64,000 bases of DNA from assembly GCF_901000735.1 (NCBI RefSeq), contig NC_081541.1, positions 30,062,813 through 30,126,812 of the forward strand, in the 5' to 3' direction. The notes beneath the pieces are model-generated. The model was not told where the DNA came from. It saw only the letters and a program-made list of their open reading frames with translations, and searched no databases. Position 1 is the stretch's first letter. Each line of letters begins with the position of its first letter. This DNA is from Corylus avellana (lineage: Eukaryota > Streptophyta > Magnoliopsida > Fagales > Betulaceae). Position numbers and translations under genes: made by a program. Shown in pieces: positions 46,444 to 57,829 of this stretch.

Positions 46444-49400
46444 TCATTGACCTGGTGAAGGGGCTATTTTTGCTAAACCGTGCGCCATCCTATTACCCTC
46501 ACGATGTACATGGTTCACCTGCCACCTAGTGTAAGCATTTAAGCTTTGTTTGACATCATCAATCAGGTGTCCCACCAAACTAGTGTTCAACCCCTTTTCA
46601 AGGATAGCAGTTGTGATCAGCTTGGCATCGCCTTCAATAATGAGTTGCTGCACTCCTCTCTCCCTTCCGAATTCAGCTCCATAATAGAATGCCAAAGCCT
46701 CAGCCGCAATAGATTCCCACAAGCCCCTCTTTCTGATGCATTTTGCAGCTAAGAATTTCCCATCCTGATCAAGCAAGACTAGGCCGAAGCCCATCACTCC
46801 CTCTTTTTTATTCAAAGCCGCAACAACATTTACTTTCAACCACCCTGCTTCCGGTTTTGCCCAAATTACTTGACGTTGGGCGTGTAACATATTTTGCTGC
46901 TGTTCTGGCTGAGTTGCTTGCTCATAATCATGCACTGCCCGTTCAGATTCTCGAACCACGGTATCTGGGTGGACAAACGTGCCTTCAAAAATCAAGGTTT
47001 GTCTGCGTTGCCAAATGCGCCTCGATGTCTCTGAAAACAGGCGCAGAAGTTCTTTCCCTCCCTTCTCATATATATCCCCTGCTACTTCAAGAAATTTTAA
47101 CCCCGTTGTTAGTTCTTGTGTTGGCTTAATTCAGTTCCAAAATGCAGATGCTACTGTTCACAGGCTCAAACACTGATATAGAATGCCCAGAATCCAATCT
47201 CCACCGTTCATAATGTAGATTCATGTGTTATGAACGTCTCTGCAAAATTTCAGCTCAATCGGACCACAAACGCCAATCGATCGGAGCTGTTGATCAAGAC
47301 TGGACAGGCCGGGTCCGGACCGCAATTCCCCGGGTCTGGACCTCATTTCCAGAAACTAAAATCTTGCTCCGCAAAGCTGTGTCCGGACCGCCCATTAACA
47401 TGTTCGGACACCCCGTAAGTTTTAGGCCCAAAAACGTGATTTTAAGTGGGTTAGGTCTAGGGTTTTGTCTGGGGTATATATACATCATTATAGAAGAGAG
47501 AAGTGCGAATTTTCACCCCAAGAGAGTTCGTGTAAGGCTGTGCTTGAGTGGTTATTTTGTTGTGAGCCAAATTGATTCCTTTTAGAGGATTTTTGTTAGT
47601 ATTGATTGTGTGCTTAATTGAAGTCTATCGGAAGGGTCCGATAAAGGAGAATCACGTTGAAGAAAATTGTGAGCGAGGAGACAAGTTGGAGGCTTATCGA
47701 TCTTACAGAGTCAAGGTCTTGCAAAGGGTTGTAAGTGTTCCTAGTGTCTGTAATCTTTGGATAATCTTTTGATAGTGATTTCCTGGGTTTGGCTGCCCCG
47801 GAGAGGTTTTACTTTTAGAACGTTTTCTAAAAGGTTTCCTTTTCGTAACCAAAATATCTGTGTCTGCCTCTTTATTGCTTTATATATTTTGGGTGATTGA
47901 ATTGTTTATTGCTTCATAATATTAATTCCGCATAAATTGTGATAAACAAGCTTTTGGAGTCGGCATAGCGTTTTTCACCTGTGATGCTGCATTTCTGGAA
48001 AAGCTTGTGACTTGCTCCCCATACATCTCTCGACGCAGGACATTCCCATAAAGCATGGGACGTGGTTTCAACATCCAAATTACAAATGGGACACATAGGA
48101 TCCTCAATAACCCTTCTCCTCAGTAGATTGTCTTTAGTCGGTAAGATATTTTGACAGGCCCACCACATAAAATTTTTAACTACATTAGGAGCTTGCAGAT
48201 TCCAGATCCCCTGCCATAAAACATTTTGCCCTTTTCTATTGGAGCTCTCAGATTGAAGGCTATTTTCTTGTTCTTTTAACATATGGTAAGCACTCCTTAC
48301 TGAAAATTTCCCATTTTGAGTCCCTCTCCATACCAATTTGTCCGGCTGACCTTGGCAGCTGAATGGGACTGCTTGTATAGCCAGTTGATCCTCTGTATTG
48401 AATAAATCCCTTAGCAGATTTGCGTTCCAAGCCTGCTCCTCATAGTCAATAAGTTCCTTCACTTTTGCTTCCAAATCCAACAACCTTGGCGGTGAAGTCA
48501 CCATGAAAGTGGATGGATTGTGAATCCATTTATCACCCCATATCCGGTCTTTAGAGCCATCCCCGACTCTCTAAATCAACCCATCATTAATTACTTTGCA
48601 TGCACCTTGAATGCTTCGCCAAGCGAAAGAAGGTTTATGCCCCAATTGTGCCTCCAAGATTGTACACTCGGAATAATATTTTGCTTTGAATATTCGCGCC
48701 GTCAAGCTGTCCGGATTTGTCCATAGCCACCAACATTGCTTGGCCAATAGAGCTTGATTAAAAAGAGTGAGATCCTGAAACCTCATACCACCTTGTGATT
48801 TTGCCACTCCATGCTTCTCCCAACTCATCCAATGTGTACGTTTCTCATTTGATTTGTTTCCCCACCAAAACTTCTTCATCATGGAATTAATGCCGTTGCA
48901 TAAAGCCTTCGGTAGATGAAACACACTCATGCTCTATGTCGAGATCGCTTGAATCGCCGCCTTTAATAAAATCTCCTTTCCGGCTTGGGAGAGGAAATTC
49001 AGTTTCCAATTTTGCAATCTCTTCCACACCCGGGTCTTGATGCTTTGGAACTCCACCGTTTTAGATCTTCCGACTAGTGCAGGTAATCCCAAATAAGTAT
49101 CAAACCGCTACGTTTCCAGAATTCCTGCTACTTCTAGAATTTTTTTCTTCACATGTGCCTTTGTATTTCTACTAAAGAAAATAGCAGTTTTCTCCTTATT
49201 CAACCTTTGGCCTGATGCATGAGCATAGATATCCAAAAATTTTGTTATCCGGTTCCAGTGCTTCAAATCAGCCCTACAAAACAGTAAACTGTCATCCGCA
49301 AAAAATAGGTGATTGATCTTAGGGCCTCTTTTGGAAGTAGGCACCCCATCAATATACCCATTTTTCTCCGCCTTAGAAAGGAGAGAGCTTAAAGCCTCCG

Positions 49401-51366
49401 CACAAAATAAGAACAAATAGGGTGATATAGGGTCTCCTTGCCTTAAACCCCTTGAAGGAGATATATGGCCCACCAGATTACCATTCACCAAAATTGCGTA
49501 GGTGACTGAACGAACACACATCATAATGAGGTTAATCCACCTCTCGGTGAAACCCATTCTTCTCATAATCGCCTCCAGAAAATCCTATTCCACCCGATCA
49601 TACGCCTTACTCATGTCTAATTTTATGGCCATATACCCCTCCTTACCCCACATATGAGTGTGCATAGAATGCAGCGTTTCGTAGGCAGCCAAAATATTAT
49701 CCGAGATCAACCTTCCCGGAATAAAAGCGCTTTGGTTCAAAGAAATCAGGTTTGGTAAAATCACCTTTAGTCTATTAGCAAGGACTTTAGATATAATCTT
49801 GTAAAATACGTTGCATAGACTAATAGGCCTAAACTCCGTCACCCTTTTAGGATTAGGAATTTTTGGTATAAGTGCAATATGTGTAAAATTAAGCTCCCTT
49901 GCAATAAAACCCGAATTTAAAATTGCTAGAACAGATTGGCATACCTCCTCACCCACCACCTCCCAGTTGTCAAGATAGAAGCCTGCAGAAAACCCATCAG
50001 GACCCGAGGCTTTGTAGGGTGACATTTGTTTCAAAGCTGTCGATATTTCTTCCACAGAAAATTCTTTCATCAATTCGTCATTCATTTCCGGGGACACACA
50101 ACACTCAAGGGCTTCCAAACATGGGTCTGGAACAGTGTCAGTTTCTGAGAAGAATAAGGATTGATAATAGTTAATAAAAGCTTGCTCCACATCATCTTTG
50201 GACTCCCAAGACCGCCCCTGCTCATCAAGAATACTCTCAATGGAATTCCTTTGTTTTCTTTGAGTAGCACTAGCGTGAAAATATTTTGTATTTTTGTCCC
50301 CCTCCTTAAGCCATGCTTCCTTTGATTTTTGTTTCCATTTAATTTCTTCTTTTTCTAATAAAGACTGCAGCTCTTTTTGGAGACCCATAATTTTTTCCTT
50401 CTCCACTACCCCGGGCCCATGCTGGAGTGCTTTTAATGTTTGAGTTTTAGAACTCAATTCCTTCTCTGCATCCCTCATTTCCTTCTTACGCCATTTTAGG
50501 AGACCAGTTGTGCACTTGTCCAATTTGCACTTTATGTTTGTCCGCTTGTCTTCATTTCTGAATTTTTCCTTCCAGACCTTCTTTACCACGTCTTTGGACC
50601 TTTTCTCCTTTGCCCAATGAGCCTCATATCGAAACAACTTTACCCTTCTCCCATTCTGGCCGAATCGGTTGTAAGAGAACACAAGAGGCAAATGGTCTGA
50701 ATTAATGATGGCTTCACATGAAATTTTTACTGCAGTGTGTATTTCACACCATTCAGCATTTGCAGCCACCCTATCCAACTTGGCTTGAATAAAATCTTCT
50801 CCCTGTTGCCTATTATTCCATGTGAAACGCGCCCCATTGCATCCAAGATCCGACAATCCACAATAAGATAGTGTATCCCGGAAGGCCTCCATTTGACCCA
50901 CTGCCCGTTCATTTCCTCCCATTTTTTCAGCCCGTTCCATTATCTCATTAAAATCCCCAAAACAGACCCATGGCTTAGGCCCAAAACTAGCTAAATGGCG
51001 CAAAAGAGCCCATGCTTCGTGTCTCTTATGGGATTCCGGGTTTCCGTAGAAGCCCGTTAATTTCCAACATTCCCCCCCATTTTTTGGAGTAATAACCGCA
51101 TTTATATGTCTTTGACTATAGTTTTGGATTTCAAGGTCCAAATCATCCTTCCACAACAGAGCTAACCCTCCACTTCGGCCTATACAGTCAACAACAAAAC
51201 AGTTTCGAAAACCCACCCTATTTCTGATTTTCTCCATCTTTTCTCGCCGAACCTTGGTTTCCATAAGGGAAACCAAGTTGGGTCTCTTAACTTTGCACAA
51301 CCGACAAAGTTCAAGAACTGTCTGTGGGTTCCCAAGCCCCCGACAGTTCTAGCTTAGCGAAGTCAT
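46444..51366 (-). pseudogene. LINE B ORF2: endonuclease, reverse transcriptase, zinc-binding, RNase H
   Basis: The start ATG (51366-51364) overlaps the ORF1 stop. Endonuclease: LVSLMETKV, GDFNEIMERAEKMGG, SDHLPLVFSYNRFG (51280-50690). A coiled, charged linker (KWRKKEMRDAEKEL, KSKEAWLKEGDKNTKYFHA) leads into RT: SPYKASGPDGFSAGFY, LIPKIPNPKRVTEFRPISLC, AIKLDMSKAYDRVE (first Asp), SRGLRQGDPISPYLF, HLFFADDSLLF (catalytic Asp pair). Then SFAWRSIQG and the zinc-binding region CPICNLDVETTSHALWECP (48120-48050). RNase H, after the LTR insertion, has LKVNVVAALNKK (first Asp replaced by Val), SIAAEALAFYYG, IIEGDAKLI, HREGNRMAHGLA. Stops: codon 6 (51349-51351), 49585, near 49108, near 48930 and near 48571. 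It cannot make full-length protein. Confidence 0.87.
47119..47948 (+). mobile_element. LTR-like insertion (probable solo LTR) in LINE B
   Basis: It interrupts LINE B between the zinc-binding and RNase H regions. It begins TGTTGGCTTAATT and ends GTGATAAACA. It has a plus-strand TATA box (GGTATATATACATC, about 47475) and a Copia-like U5 (GTGTCTGCCTCTTTATTGC). Flanking 5-mers (TCTTG and AGCTT) do not match, so the limits are probable to within a few bases. There is no coding region. Confidence 0.65.
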
Positions 51367-53031
51367 TGCGGTCGGCAGTGCTGTGAAACAGCACCCGCCA
51401 ATCCCGATCCAATAAAATTGTTTTCCGGATTTTTCTGCAGCTCCCTAGTCAGTTCACTTTGTCTTCCTCTCTTCGGGCCTGAGATCCCCCCATCAGTGAT
51501 TACTTCCTTTGGCTGTCTTTTACAAGTTTCTGGCTGGTTCTGAGCATAGCACGACATGGTCAGGTTTGGTTTTGCCCTTGCTTTTCTTTTCCACGTAAGA
51601 ACAGACTCCTTCCCTTTGGCATGGGATTGCATGCAAACCTCATTAGTTTTGCTTCCAACCGTAGGCCCGCCAAACCCACTTTCATTGTTGACCGCCCCAC
51701 CTGGCCCATTCATCGCCTTATTTACCCACGTGTTCTCCCTCAGCTCCTTCTCATTAATACTTGCGGTTTTTTCACTTTCCTCATATGTTCCACATTGACA
51801 CCTTAATTTGCTAAGAAAATCCCCTCCAGCTGCCACCTTAAATGCACGATCTCCATCAATTTTTTTCTCCCCTCTAGCTGCCACCTTAAATGCACGATCT
51901 CCATCAATGTTTTTCTCCCCTCCAGCTGCCACCTTAAATGCACAATCTCCATCAATAGTTCTCCCATTTTCCATTGGTATTTCATTAAGGGGAGATGGAG
52001 TATGATTGGCGTGATTCTCTCCTGAAAATCCTCCCATCATTCCCGAATTTTCGCCCATCTTTCCTCTCCCCTTAACGTCTCCTTCTTCCTGAAACGGACG
52101 GGAAGAACTCTGCCGGTTCCCATCGTCGCTTGACTGCACTCTGTCACCGTTGAAACCATGACTGCCGGAAACACCCCAACTATTACTCCCTTTGTTTCTC
52201 CTTTCTCTAGTATGATAACTCCTCTCCATATCCCGGAAACGACCTCCCCCAAATTCTCCCCATCCTCCTCACCAGCGTCTTTCTCTTTCCCGGCGTCTTT
52301 GAGGCGATTCTGCTCGCAGCCAGGGCTCGTAATCAGTGCTCTCCCCTCTTACCGATGAGCTCTTTCTATTCAGACATCCTGCCTTCCCATGACCGATACA
52401 ACCACAATGGAAGCAGTAAATGGGTAGACGTTCGTACTGAAAAACTACACGTACCGATTCCCCTGCACCTTCAACATTCTTCCCTGGGACAACGGTTTTT
52501 TAAGGTCAATCCAAATTCTGACCCGAAGATACTCACCCCATCCAATGTCCTGCTCGTCTGTATCTACTTCTTCCACAATGCCCATAGATGCTCCAATCTG
52601 AAATCCAACTTCCTTACACATGCAAGCCAGAGGCAAATTGATCATTCTCACCCAGAAAGCAACTTTGTCAAAGTCGATCTTTGCAGGTGGCGTCACCCCA
52701 TCAAAGTCTTCCACCGCAAATAAACTCCCTTCAAAGATCCAAGATCTCCCTTCCAAAACTCTTTATTTGTCCCATGAATGCTCAAATTCGATTAGGAACA
52801 AATTGTCCCCCAGAACTTTAAACAATAAAAGCCTGTAGGCCTCCACCCCTTGACTATTTTTGATTTGATTATTTCCTTACTCACCAATCTTTCAGACACC
52901 CGTTTTCCCACCAAACACGATTGACCCCGATTCACAGAATTAACCAATGAATGGGGTTGAATCTCCATCTCTACACCTTCCTCGTCAGATAGTGAGAAAC
53001 TCCCCCACATCTTCGTAAGATCGTCAGCCAT
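51363..53031 (-). pseudogene. LINE B ORF1 (nucleic-acid-binding, DUF4283 and zinc-knuckle type)
   Basis: The probable start MADDLTKMWGSFSLSDEE is at 53031. A DUF4283-type region follows in pieces (GWRPTGFYCLKFW-like tail, then SWIFEGSLFAVEDFDG, KVAFWVRMINLPLACM, GWGEYLRVRIWIDLKKPL). Then comes a CCHC-type knuckle (about 52425-52365: CFHCGCIGHGKAGC). The C-terminal half (52229-51363, open) is polar, rich in Gly, Ser and Lys, with three 16-aa repeats (IDGDRAFKVAA). It ends GAVSQHCRPQ. At least two frameshifts split the N-terminal half. The protein normally binds the LINE RNA. Confidence 0.75.
51822..51965. repeat. 48-bp tandem repeat, three copies, in LINE B ORF1
   Basis: Units begin AGCTGCCACCTTAAATGCAC and are 48 bases, encoding 16 aa on the minus strand (GEKxIDGDxAFKVAAx). 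Length in multiples of three keeps the frame. The second LINE copy at 62722-64000 ends inside the first unit at the window edge. Confidence 0.85.
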
Positions 53032-53110
53032 TCTCCACAGAAATTCCCCCACAGACTGTCAAACCTTGGGGTTTGATTTACTTCTCCTCTAGAGTTTAGA
53101 AGTTAGAGAG

Positions 53111-53360
53111 AAAAAATCTCTCTCCCCCTTCTATTGTGTGGACATGTCAAAAAATCAATGTATTATAATTATAGAAACCTCATCTTAGCATCTAGTCATT
53201 TTAATTTTGCATACGCAAGTAACAAATACAAAACATCACATTTGCATGGGCAAAAATAAATTACGATAGATACAGATTTGATTAAGAGGTTAATAATATA
53301 TATTGAACATATTTCTTAATGGAAAATCATGAAAGTTATAACTCACGCTCTGATACCACA
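53111..53360. other. Leader-like DNA with reverse primer-binding site
   Basis: GCTCTGATACCA at 53347-53358 is the reverse complement of the common Copia primer-binding site TGGTATCAGAGC. It lies directly before the LTR at 53361, so this is the start of the internal region of a minus-strand element. Confidence 0.6.
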
Positions 53361-53796
53361 TGTAAAACATAAAATTGACATAACATGCTATAACTTCCAA
53401 GATCTTAACTATCATGAATTTCACAATAAATTAATAAAAAGAAACATATCAGAATCCATTGCTTCTTTAATTCTTCTTTCTTTCAAAAAAAAAAAAAAAA
53501 AAAAAATCTTCTTTGAAAGCCTAAACACCAAAAATTGGTTTCTCTCGCTTGACCCACTTAAGGTACACAAAGATGAAGGAAATTCAGTACATTTATAGGG
53601 CATAGAGAGGACCGGTTTCCTTTATTCCTTTATAACTAAACTTTCCATCAAAGTAAGAGTTAATCCAATAGAAAACCACTTTTCTTAATTAATTAACCAA
53701 CAGTTTATTAAGGATTATGATTAAATAATCTCATAACTTAAGGAGTCTAATAAATACTCATATGTGCCATGTCATATGGGACATTAAATTCTTACA
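53361..53796 (-). mobile_element. 5' LTR of a minus-strand Copia element (436 bp)
   Basis: On the minus strand it starts TGTAAGAATTTAATG (53796) and ends ATGTTTTACA (53361). A TATA box CCTATAAATGTAC lies on the minus strand at about 53588-53600. A 23-base A run sits at about 53487-53509. The primer-binding site follows at 53358-53347. The partner LTR was not found in the window. The LTR at 40018-40314 is a different family. Confidence 0.65.
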
Positions 53797-53983
53797 ACTT
53801 TTACATCGTTCTCATCTTCCCACTTTGGACACTGCCATCTTTGAACTTGTCCTAGCCGAGGCTAGATCGCAGACTATGCGCTCTCAGCTCAGTCATACAG
53901 TGTTGGCTGTGCCATCATCTGGTTCTTCATCATTCCAGCGAGAGCATTTTGACAAGGCAGGTAGTACTCCTTCACACAAATGA
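53797..53983 (+). pseudogene. Copia gag fragment (plus strand)
   Basis: The frame reads LLHRSHLPTLDTAIFELVLA, EARSQTMRSQLSHTVLAVP and so on, the type of sequence found in the C-terminal half of many Copia gag proteins before the zinc knuckle. It ends in TGA at 53983. The minus-strand Copia LTR appears to have inserted into it. Confidence 0.45.
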
Positions 53984-55209
53984 ATGGAGTTTATTAGGAT
54001 TAGATTGGATTTGAATAAATTCAAATTCTTTCTAACATTATCCTTCTGACCTTTTTGGATATGAAGCTAAATCCATTCATCTTCTCATGGTTGTTTATTG
54101 TTAGGTCTTTTAGGTTGTAATATGAGAGGTATGAGATCAATGGGTTTGGGAGAACTTTTGACTATATTTTGATTGTGAAGCTTATTATCATGATTGTACT
54201 TCTGACTATATTTAGATTGTAAAGCTTTTAATTGTTATTATTATTGATGAATAGACTTTTTTTTATTATTGATACAAAGTCCCCTAGCAATGAATTACTG
54301 GATCTCAAGCTGCTAAAAAAACTATACATCCAAAATCTCAATCTCCTTGGATTTAGCCTAAACAACCCACCTATACTCAACAAAACAGAACAATCAAGCT
54401 AAAAGCAACAAGAAAACAAAAAGGAAACAACCCAAGTATACATCAACAGACAGACAGCAACAACTACTATACAACATCAGGAGAAATGACATCATCTATA
54501 CATCTTGCTTCCCCTCCCAGAAAAACAGAGTGAATTTAGAGCTAGTTCCTCACAACACCACAACCAAAAAAAAAGAGCATCCCAGAACTTTCTCTTGAAC
54601 CATTTGTGAAGCTTATCATTATCAACTTCCAAAATAAGAAGCATATATAGTGTTTTGTGAATTATACAGTTTTTTTTTTTTTTCAATGACTGATCCATAT
54701 TTTTCGTGGGGAATCTGTACCTACATAAATAAATAAATAATTATATAGGTCATCTTTGTGTGCGTTGCGTGCCCACCTTTATGTAAAATAAAAAAAGCGG
54801 ACAAGTCTTCAACTTAATTTCCTTTCAAACTATGTGATAAGTCATAACTGTATACATAAAAACTTATTGATTTTCAAATTTTAAACTTACAATATAAATA
54901 AACTAGCTAAAAAAAAAAAATTAATAGAATTAATATAGGATATGATTCTAATATGCATTTTTAAAAGATAAATGATTCACGTCAATATTTTTCGGTCCCA
55001 TTTTTTTTTTTTCTCATCTCATCTTACAAATTCGATATATCAATCATTAGATTTGTGGAATTATGTGGACTCCACACAAATTCAATAATAAATTCATCAA
55101 TTCAGTTTGAAGATGGTTAAAAATGAATGAATACTATCATTTCTATTTTTAAAATACATGTGAAACTCTCACAATTGAAAGTGTGTGTAGTATTATTCAT
55201 TAATGTAAG
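53984..55209. other. Block paralogous to the CHX2 3' flank, then intergenic DNA
   Basis: 53985-54480 repeats the order of 39580-40015 (GGATTAGATTG, AAATCCATTCATCTTCTCATGG, (ATT)n, GGATTTAGCCTAAACAA). From 54490 to 55201 I see nothing but AT-rich DNA. The minus-strand frame 54492-54698 has no features. Confidence 0.5.
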
Positions 55210-56506
55210 TAGGGGTGAAAGGCGGTTATAGTCGGTAGTTATTGGCTAACCGCTAACTGTAACTGCCTAAGTAGTTAGTAAAATTCACTAACCGCCTATG
55301 CGATCCGCCTATGTGGTTTATCGGCATTAGCAGTTAATAACCTCAATAACCACTAACCGTTTTTTAAAGAAAAATAAATTAAAAAGTTCATTTTTTTTTT
55401 AAAAAAAAAAAAGACGATGTTTATATGGTAATATGATAATTCTCTACTACACGACATCATTTCTAAATTTATATATATATAAACACAAAAATGACGCCGT
55501 TTCATGTATTTTTTTATATAGTTTTATATATACAAATAGGGATAAATGCAAAATTGGTCCATGTGGTTGGCCTAAATTACAAATTACTCCCTGTGTTATA
55601 AAAAATAATTTATAGGTCATTGTAGTTGGCCAAAATTACAAATCATTACATGTATAAAAAAATAATTGATAAGTCCTTAGGGTAGGCCAAAATAATAGTT
55701 TCCTTGCTAAAATCAATTTCCGTTAAGTAACTTAACAAAATCTATTACTTTGTCACATTATACTACTACAGTAAATTAACCTAATCTCTTCTATCCTTAA
55801 AATTTTACTCAGTGTGTAAGCCTCATTCATTTTCATCTTCCTCGCCACGATTTGGAAGCATTTTGAGAGAATTCGATCGTCGTGTTTTGTGAAGTGGTTG
55901 AAGAAGATGAAGATAATGGAGGATTACACATGGGGTAAAATTTTGGGGAAATAAGAGATTATTTTAATTTACTATAGCAATATTATGTTAATTTAATGTA
56001 GCAGTATGATGTGAAGTGAAGGCTGATGTGTAATCTTAGCTGGCATTGTAAAATGATGTGAAAAATCTTAATTGTTATTTTTGAAAGTTAGAAATTAATA
56101 ATAATACATGTCGCTTTTTATTGGGTATGATGTGGCAAAGTAACAGATTTTCTTAATTACTTAACTGAAATTGATTTCATGAAGTAAACTATTATTTTTG
56201 CATACCTTGAGAACCTACAAATTCTTTTTTATATCACAAGGTTGATTTGTAATTTAGGCCAATTACAGAGACTTATAAATTATTCTTTTATATCACATAG
56301 AGTGATTTGTAATTTAGGCCAGCCACAAGAACTAATTTTACATTTTTCTTATATAAATATAATATATATTATATAATATACATAAAGGTGGTTAGTGGTT
56401 AGTAGTTTTTTCAAAACCTAAAATTACTAACTGTAACCATCTAGGTGGTTAGCTGTTTTTCCTAACCTCAAAAACGGTTTTTTAACTGTCCGCCTTTTGA
56501 TCCCTA
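55210..56506. mobile_element. Non-autonomous hAT element (Ac-like ends) with 8-bp target duplication
   Basis: Ends TAGGGGTGAAAGGCGG and, inverted, TAGGGATCAAAAGGCGG, close to the Ac terminal repeat. The 8-bp duplication AATGTAAG is exact (55202-55209 and 56507-56514). Subterminal regions are full of (G/C)GGTTAG-type repeats in both orientations. There is no transposase frame. A second MITE is nested inside. The element at 10680-10840 is a relative. Confidence 0.92.
55544..56345. mobile_element. MITE nested in the hAT element (about 800 bp)
   Basis: Arms AAATGCAAAATTGGTCCATG...GGCCTAAATTACAAATTAC on the left and, inverted, AAATGTAAAATTAGTTCTTG...GGCCTAAATTACAAATCAC on the right. A further pair of repeats lies inside (TGATAAGTCC, CTTAACGGAAATTG). 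The middle (about 55820-55950) is less AT-rich and may be foreign DNA. The arm motif also occurs in the fold-back element at 12170-12350. Confidence 0.75.
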
Positions 56507-56518
56507 AATGTAAGTAAT

Positions 56519-57115
56519 TGTTGGGAGATAAAGCGGTTATGAAGTTTTTACCAAGAGTACATTAATATACATAGTTGAACACAACTCTAGCCTAAAAGCC
56601 TAAGCTAATGGGCTAATGTCCACTTAGGCATATTAATACTCTTTTCTTTTATATTTTCTCAATGCAGGACTTAACACTTACAAGTTCACTCACAACAATC
56701 TCCTCTTCACTTGTGAGTCTCTTCACATTGACCCAACTCCCCCTTCACTTGTGAGTCTTTTTACATTTCCAAGAGTATCTCGCATCAAGAGTTGCGGATA
56801 CAAACACAATTCCAAACTCAACACGTCCAGACACTCATCCCAAGAAGCTAGCTATGGCCATGATACCACCTGTTGGGAGATAAAGCGGTTATAGAGTTTT
56901 TACTAAGAATACATTAATATATATAGTTAAAAACAACTCTAACCCAAAAGCTTAAGCTAATGAATTAAGGTCCACTTATATTTATTAACTACTATTTTCA
57001 TAGTTAAAAAAAAAAAAAAAAAACTACTTTCTTTTATATTTTCTTTTTTTTTTTTGAAAAGTTCTTTTATATTTTCTTAATGTATGACTCAACACTCACA
57101 AGTGCACTCACAACA
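56519..57115 (-). mobile_element. TRIM (miniature LTR retrotransposon), 597 bp
   Basis: Direct repeats at 56519-56697 and 56871-57115 both start TGTTGGGAGATAAAGCGG and end CACTCACAACA. The right copy is longer because of A/T-rich expansion near 57006-57060. The 173-base internal region ends with GATACCACC next to the right copy, the reverse complement of a tRNA-Met-type primer site, so the element is on the minus strand. Flanks GTAAT (56514-56518) and GTACT (57116-57120) differ by one base. It has no coding capacity. Confidence 0.85.
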
Positions 57116-57829
57116 GTACTACTATCTTAATCTTAACATGAAGTATGCCAAATAAAATAGCCTAAAAAATTCCTAAACAAATAACAAAAAACCTAAAGAG
57201 AAGTCAAAATATAAATTGATGATATTCCCACCAATCGAAAAAACTATAAAACAGAAACTTTTTGTTTTTGTCGTTTTGGTTGTCTTATTTATGAATTTTT
57301 TTTAGTGCTTATTTATTTATTTTTTTTAAAAAAAGTCTTTTTAGAGAGCTCTATAGTATTATAATTTATAAATTTTTTACTCCTTTAATTTACATAGAGT
57401 TTTTTTTGCTGCACCACCACCACCGGCGGTCCAACACCGGTCCACCACCCCATTCCACCTTATGCTTCTCTTATGGTTATTTCTTTTAAAAAAATTCCTC
57501 AAATTTTAAAAGTTGAACAATTTGGTTTCTCTAGTGACATGCAGCAAATCATAAATCAAACTAGAGTATAAAGAGAAATGAGGACAAAGAACTTACGTGC
57601 TGTTTTGTAACGGGTATATTACGTTAATGGGTCCTTTAATGGCAAGTTTATTAACTTATAGTTGTCCTTTAATCATCCCTTGGGTCTTTATTATTATTTA
57701 AAAAAAAAAAAAAAAAACTTAATTTTTTTTACTTGTATTTTTTATGGCGTTTGAAAATGCTTCGGGTTGTCATTTGCCAAGCATTCCCACCATATATTGT
57801 AGCCTTTGGAGGTCTGCCTAGCTATGTGG
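57116..57829. other. AT-rich intergenic DNA, nothing recognised
   Basis: A short CACCACCACCACCGGCGG tract lies near 57412. No gene or element ends are seen. Confidence 0.4.

Larger units (their letters stand above)
46326..53110 (-). mobile_element. LINE B: nearly full-length L1-type retrotransposon on the minus strand
   Basis: The order on the minus strand is: purine/pyrimidine-rich leader (to about 53035), ORF1 (53031-51363), ORF2 (51366-46444) with endonuclease, RT, zinc-binding and RNase H domains, 3' UTR and a T8 run on the plus strand (about 46327-46334) as the tail. An LTR-like insertion of about 830 bases (47119-47948) splits ORF2. A clear target-site duplication was not found. Total length without the insertion is about 6 kb, as expected for plant L1 elements. 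Confidence 0.88.

Noticed and set aside
40018..53796. A single minus-strand Copia element with LTRs at 40018-40314 and 53361-53796
   Set aside because: The two LTRs differ in sequence, length and ends, so they belong to different families. The coding remnants between cannot be assigned to one element.
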